A DNA stretch of 64,000 bases, taken from positions 1 through 64,000 of the forward strand of contig JAFEDS010000038.1 in the NCBI GenBank assembly GCA_018241505.1, read 5' to 3'. This DNA comes from Pseudomonadota bacterium (lineage in GTDB: Bacteria > Pseudomonadota > Gammaproteobacteria > Steroidobacterales > Steroidobacteraceae). A program made the translations under genes and the position numbers. The notes under the pieces are model-generated. The model had not been told where the DNA came from, did no database searches, and worked only from the letters and a program-made list of their open reading frames with translations. Position 1 is the stretch's first letter. Each line of letters starts with the position of its first letter. This document shows positions 17,726 to 27,464 of the stretch, one piece after another.

Positions 17726-20700
17726 ATGAAGGGGCTTTCGTTTGTAAAGTCATGCGCTTGTATGCTGGCTGTGTCCTTGACGGCGCTTGCCGCACCGGAG
17801 CCCGCTCCGGATGAAGCGCAGGTGATGGCCGAGGGAACACCCAGCGATGTCATTGTCATCCTCAGGGACCAGATGGCGGATGTGCCACCGGTCCGAAGAG
17901 CGATGAGCATGCGATCCTCCGCGTTGGCCACCTCGCAACGTTCCCTCATTGCCCAGTTGCAGCAGGGACGCTCGCGAAAGGTCCACTCTTTCAACACCAT
18001 CAACGCATTTGCCACGAGTGTCTCCGCCGCTGAAGCCGCTCACCTGGCTGCCCAGCCGGAAGTGCTCGCGGTGGTCCCCGACCTGCCGATCCCGCCTAAG
18101 CGGGTGAGAAGTGCGAACAGCGCCGTCGCCGACGCGTTACCGTTCTCCAGTGCCGCTGCCGCTTCGAGCGCGGCGAGCTCGCTGTGCAACACTCTCGAAC
18201 CTGAAGCGCTGCAGCTCACGAACACGGCGTTTGCCAATCCGGTGACTCCCCAAGCCCACCAGGTCATTGATGGGAACGGCTTCCCGGTGACCGGCCGGGG
18301 CGTGAAGGTGGCCTACCTGGCCGATGGTCTCGATCCGACGGTTGCGGGTTTCACCCGGCCCGACGGCTCGAATGTTTTCATCGATTTCCAGGACTTCACG
18401 GGCGATCCGGCTGGCACGCCCACGGGCGCCGCCGAAGCTTTCGGTGATGCGGCTTCCATTGCCGCGCAAGACATGCCCAACGGCAAGCCGCTGCTGTTTG
18501 ATATCAGCAAGTTCGTAGTGCCGCACTATCCACTGCCATCTCCCTGCAACATCCGCATTCGCGGCATGGCTCCGGGGGTCTCGCTGGTGGGCTTGAAAGT
18601 ATTTTCCGCGCTGAAACTCACAACCACCTCCACGTTCGTGCAGGCGATTGAATGGGCGGTTCAGCATGATGACGTCGATGTCATCAACGAGTCCTTTGGC
18701 GGCAATCCCTACCCGGATACGGACAACGATCCCATTTCACTGGCCGACCAGGCCGCCATCAAGGCCGGTGTCACGGTGGTGGTTAGCACGGGCGATGCCG
18801 GGACAGCCGGTACCCTGGGCACCCCGGGGACTGACAATGGGGTGATTGCCGTCGGTGGGACCAACTCCTGGCGGGTGTACGCGCAAACCCACGATGGCGC
18901 CATTCCCCTGACCCCGAAGAAGGGCTTCATCAACAACAATATTTCCGCATTGAGCTCGGGCGGCTTTGCTCAGCACGATGCGCGCAGTGTCGATGTCGTG
19001 GCACCCGGGGACTCCGGGTGGGCGCTGTGCTCGGCGAACACAGACCTCTATACGGAATGCACCGACTTCAACAACGAGCCATCGGCGTTCCAGATTTTCG
19101 GCGGCACGAGTGAATCATCGCCGCTGACCGCGGGCGAGGCAGCGTTGGTCATTCAGGCTTATCGCAGCACTCATCATGGCGCCGATCCCACGCCCGCGCT
19201 CGTGAAGAAGATCATCATGAGCACGGCGACCGACCTGGGCGCACCGTCGCAGGAGCAGGGCGCGGGCCTCATCAACTCGCTGGCGGCTGTCAATGCGGCG
19301 CTGTCAATCGACGACTCGCGCGGCCGGCCGAAAGCACGCGGCACGGCAGTAGTGGCCTCGCCGAACTCCACCACGATCACCGCTGAGGCGGGCTCGCGCC
19401 AGATTCGTTCCTACACTGTCAGCAATCCGGGCTCGACCGCCGTGCAGTTGGCGCCGGCCCTGGAATCTTTGACTGACGTGGTGGCGGGCAGGACGCTGAG
19501 CCTGAACCTGAATCCCGCAAAAGATCCCACCTTCATCAATTCGGGCGGCAATCGGCGCGCCTTTATCAAACAAACCTTCCGGGTCCCGGCGGGTGTGGCG
19601 CATCTGGATGCAGCCATTGCATTCCAGATTGACCTGACCAGCTCCGCGAGCCCTCTGGTTCTGTTCGCATTGTTGGACCCGTCCGGCAACCAGGTTGCGT
19701 ATTCGCTTCCACAAGGCAGCGGCAATGGCTATGGACACGTGGATGTCGTCAACCCGGCCGGCGGCACCTGGACGGTGATCGTCTGGACGCGGCTGGCAGG
19801 GGTGGACGGCAGTTATTCCGGCCCGGTGCAATTCACGTGGAGTGCCGAGAACTATGCGAAGCTGGGGACCGTATCGCCGGCGAAACTGACATTGGCCCCC
19901 GGTCAGAGTCAGACCCTCACGACACAGTTCTTCATGCCCACCCAGGCCGGCGACCTGGGCGCCGCGATCCGCCTACACCCTTCCGCCGGTGTGAAGCTGG
20001 GGCAGATTCCTGTCAGCTTGCGCACGCTGATTCCGACCACGTCCACGGGCGGCAATTTCACCGGATCGCTGACCGGTGGCAATGCGCGCCCGCAAGCCGG
20101 TCCCACGCAGACATTCGCTTTCGATGTGCCGACCGGCGTAACGAACATGAGTCTGACCCTCGATATCGCCGACCCCGGCTATATCCTCGAAGGCGTGTTG
20201 GTGGATCCGAACGGAATGCCATTGAGCGTGCAGACCAACCTCGATCCGTTTGGTACGCCGGTGGGCAACCTGCAGTTGTTCAAGAACAATCCGCAGCCCG
20301 GCCGCTGGCAGTTCGTGTTGTTACTGAACTTCTTCTCATCGGGTAACCAGACGAGCCTGCCGTTTACAGCTCGCATCGGTTTCAATGGTGCGCGCATCGC
20401 CGCGGTGGGAATGCCGCAGAGCAAGAGTGTGATGCTGTCGGCCGGCAGGTCAACCTCCGTGACGGTGAACGTAACCAACACCGGGGCGGTGACGCAAACC
20501 TACTTTGCGGATCCACGGCTCACCGCGTTGGGAACTGTTTCACTGGCCGCCGTCCAGAATCCGACTTGTGCTGTCAGCGCGACACTGCCGGGGACTTGTG
20601 GTCAATTCATACTGCCGCCGGAAACCAGCACCATTCAGTTCACCGCGAAGTCCAGTGCACCCATCAACATGGATGCGTCCAACAACGTCGGCTTCCTGGT

Positions 20701-21133
20701 GGGTTTGACGGGTAGCCCGGATATCTTCGCCAAGAAGACAGGGCCCAATACCGTTGTTGCCTCATTGACGGAGCCGGTGGTTCCCTGGGGTACTTGGAAT
20801 GTCGTGCCGGCCCTCATCGGTCCGTTCGGCGCATCGGGTGCGCTGACCCATCCGGTGACCATGACGGCACTGGCCACCATGAAGAAATTCGATCTGACGA
20901 TGTCCTCGGATACGGGGGATGCCTGGGCCGCCTTTACGCTCGGCGACGGGACGGTCAACCCGCTCGTGTTGGGACCCGGCGAGTCCGGCACGATCAACCT
21001 GACGATCAAACCGTCAGCAGCGTCTGTCGGGAAGTCCGTAACCGGATTCGTCTACATCGACACCTTCAATTCGGCGGTGGGTACGGGTGACGAAGTGGTG
21101 CGGATTCCTTACTCGTACACAGTCACCAGGTAG
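17726..21133 (+). CDS. Large secreted subtilisin-fold peptidase with sedolisin-like catalytic pair
   Basis: Secreted peptidase of 1135 residues. A signal peptide (1-22) is followed by an inhibitor-I9-like propeptide (about 40-110), the catalytic domain (about 180-530) and some 600 residues of beta-rich domains. The nucleophile S462 is in FGGTSESSPL and D200 in YLADGLD. The GHGTH motif of S8 is absent; at its place stands EAFGDAAS, with E237 and D241 spaced four apart as in S53 sedolisins. Similar proteins are known in actinobacteria. A rho-independent terminator follows the gene. The ATG is preceded by a purine-rich stretch (CAGGGAG). Confidence 0.85.
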   Translation: MKGLSFVKSCACMLAVSLTALAAPEPAPDEAQVMAEGTPSDVIVILRDQMADVPPVRRAMSMRSSALATSQRSLIAQLQQGRSRKVHSFNTINAFATSVSAAEAAHLAAQPEVLAVVPDLPIPPKRVRSANSAVADALPFSSAAAASSAASSLCNTLEPEALQLTNTAFANPVTPQAHQVIDGNGFPVTGRGVKVAYLADGLDPTVAGFTRPDGSNVFIDFQDFTGDPAGTPTGAAEAFGDAASIAAQDMPNGKPLLFDISKFVVPHYPLPSPCNIRIRGMAPGVSLVGLKVFSALKLTTTSTFVQAIEWAVQHDDVDVINESFGGNPYPDTDNDPISLADQAAIKAGVTVVVSTGDAGTAGTLGTPGTDNGVIAVGGTNSWRVYAQTHDGAIPLTPKKGFINNNISALSSGGFAQHDARSVDVVAPGDSGWALCSANTDLYTECTDFNNEPSAFQIFGGTSESSPLTAGEAALVIQAYRSTHHGADPTPALVKKIIMSTATDLGAPSQEQGAGLINSLAAVNAALSIDDSRGRPKARGTAVVASPNSTTITAEAGSRQIRSYTVSNPGSTAVQLAPALESLTDVVAGRTLSLNLNPAKDPTFINSGGNRRAFIKQTFRVPAGVAHLDAAIAFQIDLTSSASPLVLFALLDPSGNQVAYSLPQGSGNGYGHVDVVNPAGGTWTVIVWTRLAGVDGSYSGPVQFTWSAENYAKLGTVSPAKLTLAPGQSQTLTTQFFMPTQAGDLGAAIRLHPSAGVKLGQIPVSLRTLIPTTSTGGNFTGSLTGGNARPQAGPTQTFAFDVPTGVTNMSLTLDIADPGYILEGVLVDPNGMPLSVQTNLDPFGTPVGNLQLFKNNPQPGRWQFVLLLNFFSSGNQTSLPFTARIGFNGARIAAVGMPQSKSVMLSAGRSTSVTVNVTNTGAVTQTYFADPRLTALGTVSLAAVQNPTCAVSATLPGTCGQFILPPETSTIQFTAKSSAPINMDASNNVGFLVGLTGSPDIFAKKTGPNTVVASLTEPVVPWGTWNVVPALIGPFGASGALTHPVTMTALATMKKFDLTMSSDTGDAWAAFTLGDGTVNPLVLGPGESGTINLTIKPSAASVGKSVTGFVYIDTFNSAVGTGDEVVRIPYSYTVTR

Positions 21134-21140
21134 TAGAAAC

Positions 21141-21177
21141 GGCCCCGCGGGGTTAAACCCTGCGGGGCCTTCTTTTT
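21141..21177 (+). terminator. Rho-independent terminator
   Basis: GGCCCCGCGGGGT at 21141-21153 pairs with ACCCTGCGGGGCC at 21157-21169 (12 of 13 Watson-Crick, one G-T), followed by TTCTTTTT. It begins 8 bases after the stop of the large peptidase gene and ends at the stop of the convergent msrA gene. Confidence 0.93.
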
Positions 21178-21704
21178 CAGCCGCCGGCCGCAGCCTTCTT
21201 GCGCACCGGCAATTTCCAGTTCGGGCGCACGAAATGGCAGGTATAGCCATTCGGAATCCGCTGCAGGTAGTCCTGGTGCTCCGGCTCCGCTTCCCAGAAG
21301 GCGCCCGCGGGCTTTACTTCCGTGACGACCTTGCCGGGCCATAAACCTGAGGCGTCCACGTCGGCGATCGTGTCTTCAGCCACCTCCTCCTGCTCGGGAC
21401 TGGTGTAGAAAATCGCGGAACGATAGCTCAGGCCGCGGTCATTACCTTGGCGATTGGGGGTGCTGGGATCGTGGATCTGGAAGAAAAACTCCAGCAAGGT
21501 CCGGAAACTGATCTGGCCGGGATTGAAAATGATCTCAATCGCCTCGGCATGGGTCCCGTGGTTGCGATACGTGGCGTTCGGTACGTCGCCGCCGGAATAG
21601 CCGACGCGCGTTGAGATCACGCCGGGCAGCTTGCGGACCAGCTCCTGTACGCCCCAGAAACAGCCGCCGGCGAGAATTGCACGTTCCGTGGATGGGGTGG
21701 TCAC
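21177..21704 (-). CDS. msrA: Peptide-methionine (S)-S-oxide reductase MsrA
   Basis: Repairs oxidised methionine in proteins using thioredoxin. The active-site motif GCFWG puts the catalytic cysteine at residue 15; [18 protein letters not shown]-like sequence (here [15 protein letters not shown]) and [16 protein letters not shown] are family-typical. I chose the GTG at 21704, which has AGGAGG 7 bases upstream and gives 175 residues; the open frame reaches back to 21776 without a better signal. It has a C-terminal Lys/Ala-rich tail. Confidence 0.95.
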   Translation of the reverse strand: MTTPSTERAILAGGCFWGVQELVRKLPGVISTRVGYSGGDVPNATYRNHGTHAEAIEIIFNPGQISFRTLLEFFFQIHDPSTPNRQGNDRGLSYRSAIFYTSPEQEEVAEDTIADVDASGLWPGKVVTEVKPAGAFWEAEPEHQDYLQRIPNGYTCHFVRPNWKLPVRKKAAAGG

Positions 21705-21772
21705 TGGGAGCCTCCTGGATTGGCCATAAAGGGTGGAACTGGCGGGTAATCTGGGCCCGAGCCGAGCCGGGT

Positions 21773-22390
21773 TCAAGTGGCCAGTGAGGGGAAACCGGCG
21801 TAGTGGCGGCTATGATCCCCCTCGTGATTGGCCATCCCCGGCTTGGTCAACACTCCCCTCGGCTCCACGAAGCTGCTGATGTACCGCTTCGGCGCCTCGT
21901 GCCAGGCGATGTTGAAGGCAGACAGCTTCGGAAAGAACTGCAGCTCACTGTAGGGCAGATGATCGTGAATCCACCAGGCCATGGATTGCCAGGAGGTCTT
22001 CGGGCCGAGGCGGTCGATCAGCCACGGTATGACAATCGTCGTCATGGCTCCCAGGTGTCCGGCGGAGTCACGCTGATCCCAGATGTGCCGCGCCCGGTCG
22101 CGCTCATTGGAGGCGCAGCTCAGGTTGTGCTCGTTGCCGAACCCGTTGACCTCGGGAGAACGGTAAGCCGAGCGGATGGCAATGCGGCCGAAAGTGGCTT
22201 GAAGGGGTTCGAGCAGCTCCTCGCACAAGTGGCGTCCGGCCTCAATGGCAAGATCCGGGTGGTCGGGTAAATTGCGCATGCCTTCAATGGCGGCGATTTC
22301 ACTGAACAGGAAATCGCGCATGAAAAAGGTTCGTGACAGGCGGGTACGACTGAAGTCTTCCGCGCTTCGGACCGTCCGGGGTGACCGCAT
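21773..22390 (-). CDS. Peptidase M15-like (DD-peptidase fold) protein
   Basis: A 205-residue protein whose [19 protein letters not shown] and later HIWDQRD and [12 protein letters not shown] resemble the Hedgehog/DD-peptidase fold of M15-like proteins. Canonical zinc ligands (HxxxxxxD, H) are not obvious; candidates are H93 in NEHNLSC and D104 in HIWDQRD. No signal peptide is seen, so cell-wall access is doubtful. It is divergent from the AlkA fusion gene with only 30 bases between starts. A later ATG at 22321 ([15 protein letters not shown]) is a possible true start. Confidence 0.55.
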   Translation of the reverse strand: MRSPRTVRSAEDFSRTRLSRTFFMRDFLFSEIAAIEGMRNLPDHPDLAIEAGRHLCEELLEPLQATFGRIAIRSAYRSPEVNGFGNEHNLSCASNERDRARHIWDQRDSAGHLGAMTTIVIPWLIDRLGPKTSWQSMAWWIHDHLPYSELQFFPKLSAFNIAWHEAPKRYISSFVEPRGVLTKPGMANHEGDHSRHYAGFPSLAT

Positions 22391-22420
22391 GTTGGGACGA
22401 CCTCACTGTAAAATGGGATT

Positions 22421-23626
22421 GTGATTGAAATAAACACCGATCTTGCCGTGTTTCACGCCTTGCTCGCGCGGGTGTCTTCGGATCCTGCTGCGTTTCCGGA
22501 CACTGCTTCAATGGCCCGGAGCGCCGGCATTCCCCTCAAGAAGCTGCGCGAGCTCCTGAGCGAGCACGCCCATCTAGCCCCGGAGAGCTGGCTCGGACGA
22601 CTGCGCGCGCGAAAAGCAGCGGCCAATCTGCTGGCAACCCGCCGTAAGCTGGCGGAAATCGCGGCCGACGCAGGCTTTGCCAACGAGAGCGAATTCGAGG
22701 CGGAGTTCGTCCATGAAATGAGGCTGACGCCGGCGGCGTACCGGGCTCTCGGGCGCTCCACCACATTCCAGATTCCGCTGCCGAAAGGGTACCGGCCCGG
22801 TGAGGTGCTCGCCTACCATGCGCGCGATCCGGAAGGGCTCACTGAACGATCGGCAGGCAATCAGATCTGGAAGGCATTGACCACCGCGGATGGGCCCGTG
22901 GTGCTGCAACTTACTCTCGGCAGCCATCTCGTGTCGGTCCAGGTCAATGCCGAGCGCAAAATCGGGCACGAGGCCATGGCGGCACTGCACTCGGATGCGT
23001 TGCATATGTTGGGTCTGGTCAATCGCATCGACCAGTTTGAGCGGCAACACGCCGCGTTCGTGAAACCGCGCCGGGGCCTGCGCCTGCCGCTCATTCCGCG
23101 AGGGTTCGATGCGTTGTGTTGGGCGATCACCGGACAACAGATCAATCTCGCGTTCGCCACCGCTCTGCGCCGGGCCATGATCGGGCTGGCCGGCGCGAAG
23201 GTGGGCCACATGATCACCCATCCCACCGCGGCCGCGCTGGCTAACATCACAGTGCCTGCCCTGGCAGCCTTACGCTATTCCGGCTCGAAGGCGCGTTACC
23301 TGATCGATGCCGCGGGTGCCGTGGCGAACGGGGAGTTGGACATCGAGAATCTCACCCTGGGATCGGCAGTAGCCGCACAGGAAGCACTCATTTCACAACG
23401 AGGTGTGGGAATTTGGACGGCCCGTTATGTGTTGATGCGACGCGGATTCGCCGATTCGGCGCCTGTGGGGGATAGTGCGTTGGCCACGGCCCTGCAGCGG
23501 CTGCACGCCTTGGCCGAACGGCCCGACGCCCAGGAAACCGAACGCCTCATGAGCCGATTTGCCCCCAACCGCAGCCTGGCCAGCATGCATTTATGGACGT
23601 TGTTGAAGGAAGCGCGCCAGGTGTAG
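22421..23626 (+). CDS. AraC-type HTH fused to AlkA-like 3-methyladenine DNA glycosylase
   Basis: Alkylation-repair enzyme that excises alkylated bases. Residues about 25-105 form an AraC-type DNA-binding domain (LAEIAADAGFANESEFEAEF); the rest is AlkA, with the helix-hairpin-helix segment ISQRGVGIWTARYVL and catalytic aspartate in PVGDSALATAL. Ada-AlkA fusions usually carry an N-terminal Cys4 zinc domain that accepts methyl groups; it is absent here, so methyl-triggered activation is not expected by that route. Start is GTG at 22421. Length 401. Confidence 0.88.
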   Translation: MIEINTDLAVFHALLARVSSDPAAFPDTASMARSAGIPLKKLRELLSEHAHLAPESWLGRLRARKAAANLLATRRKLAEIAADAGFANESEFEAEFVHEMRLTPAAYRALGRSTTFQIPLPKGYRPGEVLAYHARDPEGLTERSAGNQIWKALTTADGPVVLQLTLGSHLVSVQVNAERKIGHEAMAALHSDALHMLGLVNRIDQFERQHAAFVKPRRGLRLPLIPRGFDALCWAITGQQINLAFATALRRAMIGLAGAKVGHMITHPTAAALANITVPALAALRYSGSKARYLIDAAGAVANGELDIENLTLGSAVAAQEALISQRGVGIWTARYVLMRRGFADSAPVGDSALATALQRLHALAERPDAQETERLMSRFAPNRSLASMHLWTLLKEARQV

Positions 23627-23663
23627 GCTGACTGCGTTCTATCCGCGGCGGGGGGATGCATAC

Positions 23664-24446
23664 ATGAGCTCGGTCACTCTCGACATTGCGAATTCAGTAG
23701 CGACGATCACGCTGCAGGCGCCGAAAAGCCGTAACGCCATCAACGTAACCATGGTGCGCGAGATGCATCGCGTACTCGATCAAATTCAGAAAGAGGGCTC
23801 CGCCATTCGTGCGCTGGTCCTCACCGGTACGGATGGTGTTTTCTGCAGCGGCGTTGACCTGCACTCCGTGGACTTGAGCGATGTTCAAGCGCGCCAGTCC
23901 GCGCACCTCGAGCTGCGCAAATTCATGGATCCTTTGGTGATGCGCTTCAGCGAGCTTCGGCATCCCATGGTGGCGGCTGTCAACGGAGCTGCCGCCGGTG
24001 CGGGACTGAGCCTGGCGCTCGTGTGCGATATCATCGTAGTCTCCGAGAATGCCTATTTCTGGCCGTCATTTGCCCGCGTAGGGCTGGTGCCTGACGCCGG
24101 TGTTACGTTTCGTTTGGCGCGGCGAATCGGCGGCGGACGATCGCTGTCAGCGTTACTTCTGGCGGAGAAAATCAGCGCCGCACAGGCGGTGGAGTGGGGG
24201 CTCGCCTACTCGGTTGCACCTGAGGCGCAGGTGCTGTCCATCTCACAGGAAATAGCCCAACGGCTTGCCGCGGGCCCGCGCTCGGTCCTGGCGCAGATTC
24301 GTCAACTCAGTGCCTCGACGTTCGATCACTCGTTGGCAGAACAATTGCGTGCCGAGCGCAGTGCCCAGGAGCGGGTGCTGGCGGCACACGAGTGTGTCGA
24401 AGGTGTGCGCGCTTTTTTCGAAAAACGCGAACCGGATTTTCAATAG
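23664..24446 (+). CDS. Enoyl-CoA hydratase/isomerase (crotonase) family protein
   Basis: Crotonase-fold protein of 260 residues acting on acyl-CoA thioesters. The oxyanion-hole elements are FCSGVDL (about residues 59-65) and NGAAAGAGLSLAL (about 107-119). The second catalytic glutamate of true hydratases is replaced in GLVPDAG by aspartate, as in PaaG-type isomerases, so isomerase activity is as likely as hydration. The start at 23664 has GGCGGGGGG upstream. It follows the AlkA gene by 37 bases. Confidence 0.9.
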   Translation: MSSVTLDIANSVATITLQAPKSRNAINVTMVREMHRVLDQIQKEGSAIRALVLTGTDGVFCSGVDLHSVDLSDVQARQSAHLELRKFMDPLVMRFSELRHPMVAAVNGAAAGAGLSLALVCDIIVVSENAYFWPSFARVGLVPDAGVTFRLARRIGGGRSLSALLLAEKISAAQAVEWGLAYSVAPEAQVLSISQEIAQRLAAGPRSVLAQIRQLSASTFDHSLAEQLRAERSAQERVLAAHECVEGVRAFFEKREPDFQ

Positions 24447-24469
24447 AGACCCGCCACTGTGTTGAGTTT

Positions 24470-24500
24470 CAGCGCGGTTGCGGCTGCAACGGCCGCGCTG
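24470..24500. terminator. Stable hairpin after the crotonase gene
   Basis: CAGCGCGG at 24470-24477 is complementary to CCGCGCTG at 24493-24500, with an inner stem GTTGC/GCAAC. No T-tract follows, so it is at best a weak or factor-dependent terminator in the 194-base gap before the S53 peptidase. The rest of that gap shows nothing I can name. Confidence 0.45.
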
Positions 24501-24640
24501 GCGATACAGGCGTGACACAAGGATTTACAACGCGCCGGGAACGGGAATAGTATCGGGACTCATGTCACGTTCGGGAACACGCACGGCAAACAACTAACGC
24601 GCGCGCCCGCCTCATAACGAAATTCGGGGAGACCATCCAA

Positions 24641-26761
24641 ATGATTGGCCGTAGGCTAGGGATTCTCATTGCTTGTGGTTTGACAGTGACGCTGTCTGGC
24701 CTGGGATCGACGCCCAGCAGCGCCTATTCGCCGGGACCGCGACACAACGTGTCGAACTGGGTTGGCAAGGCTCAACGAATTGGCAGTGCGGATGAGCGTA
24801 AGTCCGTGCGCTTCACGGTGTATCTGAGCTTCCGCAATCTAACTCAACTCCAGTCACTGATTGCCGAGCAGTCCAATCCGAAGAGCTCGCAATATGGTAA
24901 ATACCTGACGCCCAATGAATTCCGCGCCCGGTTCGCGCCGCCTGCCGCGGATGTCGCCAAGGTTCAAAGCGAGCTGCGCAAGATGGGCTTCGCGGTCGAC
25001 TTCACTCCCGAAAGTGGCCTGTTCATCCAGGCGCGGGGGTCGGTTGCCCAGGTCAAATATCATTTTGGGGTGACCCAGGAGCTGTATGCGTACAAGGGCA
25101 AGGTGCTGCGCGCGAACGTTGAAACGCCGCGGCTGCCGGCTTCGATTGCGAACCTCGTGACGTACGTGGCGGGTCTCGATGACACGGCGGCGCTGCGTAC
25201 CCCGGCGAGTGTGCGTCTGGGAATGCACCAGAGCCGCAAGATCAATGCAGGCGATGAGGCGTCTCCCGATGCTCCACCGCCTCCGCAGGAGGGCATCAAC
25301 AGCCCAGTGTGCAGCGACTACTGGGGCGATCACTCGGCGACGCTTTCAACGGCTCCGGGACCGTATCCAAAGACGCTTCCCTGGTTGATCTGCGGCTACA
25401 CCCCGCAACAGATCCGCCAGGCCTATGGCGCCGACGATGTCAAGCAGGATGGCACGGGTGTTACGGTCGGTATTGTCGATATCTACGCTTCACCGACAAT
25501 TGTCGACGATGTGAATCGCTACTCCGCCAACCATCGCCTGCCGAAGCTCACCCACAAGAACTTCAAGCAGTACGTGCCGAAGGGCCTGTACGATGTTCCG
25601 GCGGATGACCCGTGCGGACCCCAGGGTTGGTACGGCGAGCAGACACTCGACGTCGAAGCCGTGCATTCGATGGCGCCCGGCGCGAAGATCATCTACGGTG
25701 GAATCGAGTGCACCGATCCGGGTAACGCCGCGCTGTACGACTTTATTGATCACCGCCGCGCCGATATCGTGACCAACAGCTACGGCTTCAACGGCGAGTC
25801 GCTGCCGGCCGATTTCATTGACGCGGAGAATCAATATTTCATGCAGGCCGCGGCCGAAGGCATGAGCATTCTGTTCTCGACCGGTGACGACGGCGACCTG
25901 GCCGCGCAGAATGGCATCGCCTCCGGTCAGTTTGAATCCACCAGCCCGTGGGTAACCGCAGTCGGTGGAACCAGCCTGGCGCTGTTCAACAAGTCGGGTG
26001 CCAAGGCCGAGTGGGGTTGGGGCACCTATCGCGCCTCCCTCAACAACGCCACGGTCGCAGCGAATGGCAAGACGATTGTGACCAGCGGCGCGACGCCGTA
26101 CACCTTCTACGCCGGCGCCGGCGGTGGCCCAAGCCTGTCTATGTTGGCTCCGTTCTATCAAGCCGACGTACCGTATTCGCTTTCGGGCTACACCACGTTG
26201 GCAGACGGTTCGGTGGTACCGCTCGAGTCGCCGCATCGCGTGACGCCCGATATCTCCATGGTCGGTGACCCGTACACTGGGTTTATTGTCGGCGAGACTT
26301 ACACCATCACCGGCGATCCGATCCTCGATGTCGGTTGCGTGAAGATCTCGAAGACCAACGAGTACTGCGAGGAATCGGTGGGTGGCACGAGTCTGTCGTC
26401 GCCGCTGTTTGCCGGCGTGCTCGCGTTGGTCAACCAGGGACGCTTTGAGAAGCACCGGCATGCTGTTGGATTCGTGAATCCGGCGCTGTACCTCCTCAAC
26501 GTGGGTGCTCCTGGGTCAACGTACGCCCCGATCATCGACGTCCGGGCGCCGACGGCACCGACGGCGGTCCTTCGCGGATACCTGGGTGATAACACCCGAG
26601 TGCGTGTGGTGACCATGAATTCGGTGCCTTCGGACACGGATCCGACGAAGGTCATCGAAGGAGCGAACACTTCGTTCCGGACGACGACTGGCTATGACAA
26701 CGTGACAGGCCTCGGTGTGCCAAATGTGCCTGCCATGATCAGGGCGTTCCAGATCTTCTGA
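24641..26761 (+). CDS. Secreted S53 sedolisin (kumamolisin-like) peptidase
   Basis: Acid-active serine-carboxyl peptidase. A signal peptide (1-28) is followed by the Pro-kumamolisin activation domain (about 40-185; YGKYLTPNEFRARFAP is typical) and the catalytic domain. Catalytic E333 and D337 sit in YGEQTLDVEAVHSMAPGA, the oxyanion aspartate probably in FSTGDDGD, and nucleophile S584 in GGTSLSSPLFAG. Calcium-binding residues are expected at the C-terminus. Length 706. It stands alone, followed by a hairpin. Confidence 0.93.
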   Translation: MIGRRLGILIACGLTVTLSGLGSTPSSAYSPGPRHNVSNWVGKAQRIGSADERKSVRFTVYLSFRNLTQLQSLIAEQSNPKSSQYGKYLTPNEFRARFAPPAADVAKVQSELRKMGFAVDFTPESGLFIQARGSVAQVKYHFGVTQELYAYKGKVLRANVETPRLPASIANLVTYVAGLDDTAALRTPASVRLGMHQSRKINAGDEASPDAPPPPQEGINSPVCSDYWGDHSATLSTAPGPYPKTLPWLICGYTPQQIRQAYGADDVKQDGTGVTVGIVDIYASPTIVDDVNRYSANHRLPKLTHKNFKQYVPKGLYDVPADDPCGPQGWYGEQTLDVEAVHSMAPGAKIIYGGIECTDPGNAALYDFIDHRRADIVTNSYGFNGESLPADFIDAENQYFMQAAAEGMSILFSTGDDGDLAAQNGIASGQFESTSPWVTAVGGTSLALFNKSGAKAEWGWGTYRASLNNATVAANGKTIVTSGATPYTFYAGAGGGPSLSMLAPFYQADVPYSLSGYTTLADGSVVPLESPHRVTPDISMVGDPYTGFIVGETYTITGDPILDVGCVKISKTNEYCEESVGGTSLSSPLFAGVLALVNQGRFEKHRHAVGFVNPALYLLNVGAPGSTYAPIIDVRAPTAPTAVLRGYLGDNTRVRVVTMNSVPSDTDPTKVIEGANTSFRTTTGYDNVTGLGVPNVPAMIRAFQIF

Positions 26762-26774
26762 TTGCGACCTGGGC

Positions 26775-26801
26775 GGGGCTGGCTCTTTGTGAGCCAGCCC
26801 C
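26775..26801. terminator. Hairpin between convergent genes, probable terminator
   Basis: GGGGCTGGCTC at 26775-26785 and GAGCCAGCCCC at 26791-26801 form a perfect 11-bp stem with a 5-base loop, 13 bases after the S53 stop and before the convergent 26858-27430 gene. No T-run follows on either strand, so termination efficiency is uncertain. Confidence 0.6.
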
Positions 26802-26857
26802 GGCTGACGCCAGCCGCCGTGAGCCGCCCCAGCGGTCGCCAGTGTCGCCCCTGCCTG

Positions 26858-27430
26858 TCAGGGCACCGCCAGCGACATGTCGTAGGTGATCCTGACTGCC
26901 TCGCGCTTCGTTTCCGTCTGGGTGATCCGAAACTGGGTCACGCTCACCGGAATGCCCAGCGCATTGATCGACCGGTCCTTCACCAGCGCCAGCAGGTCGA
27001 AGCTGAAGGCCTTTGGCAACGCCTGCGGGGCCATCTGTTGGATCAGGTTGATTGCATCCCTCGAGGTGTTGTCATCGACATGATCGAAGCGGATGTCATC
27101 CAGGGTCAGAGATGAGCCTTTGCCCACCGGCCTGGCTGACATGGTGACATTCGATGCCATGTCGGTTCCCGCGCAGCTATCGCCGATCTGAATGCCGATT
27201 CGCGCCGACAAGCGCGCGTTGAGGACCAGCCGGCCGTCCGTGAGAAGTGTTTTGGGGCGGTCGAAAAAGGCGTAGCAAGGGCCGTTGTCAACCAGGTACC
27301 ACCGGCCTTGCTGATTGAATAGCTGCTCGGCGACGAGCTTTTGAATGGCCGCCGGGCCGAGGGAAAGGTCGGAAGCTTCTGAGGTGATGACGGACGTCAT
27401 CGCCAGTACGGCGAACGCGTAGCGGATCAA
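26858..27430 (-). CDS. Secreted protein of unknown function
   Basis: A 190-residue protein with an N-terminal signal peptide (MIRYAFAVLAMTSVITSEAS). The mature part alternates strands and amphipathic helices (IQKLVAEQL, LVLNARLSARIGIQ, ITQTETKREAVRITYDMSL), a pattern resembling the lipid-binding-like DUF1439/TULIP proteins, but this is a weak impression. The start is TTG at 27430 with GGGGAG upstream. It is divergent from the DUF167 gene with a 34-base gap. Confidence 0.6.
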   Translation of the reverse strand: MIRYAFAVLAMTSVITSEASDLSLGPAAIQKLVAEQLFNQQGRWYLVDNGPCYAFFDRPKTLLTDGRLVLNARLSARIGIQIGDSCAGTDMASNVTMSARPVGKGSSLTLDDIRFDHVDDNTSRDAINLIQQMAPQALPKAFSFDLLALVKDRSINALGIPVSVTQFRITQTETKREAVRITYDMSLAVP

Positions 27431-27464
27431 TATCGTGGCTCCCCGGATCTGTCATGCTGAGGTG

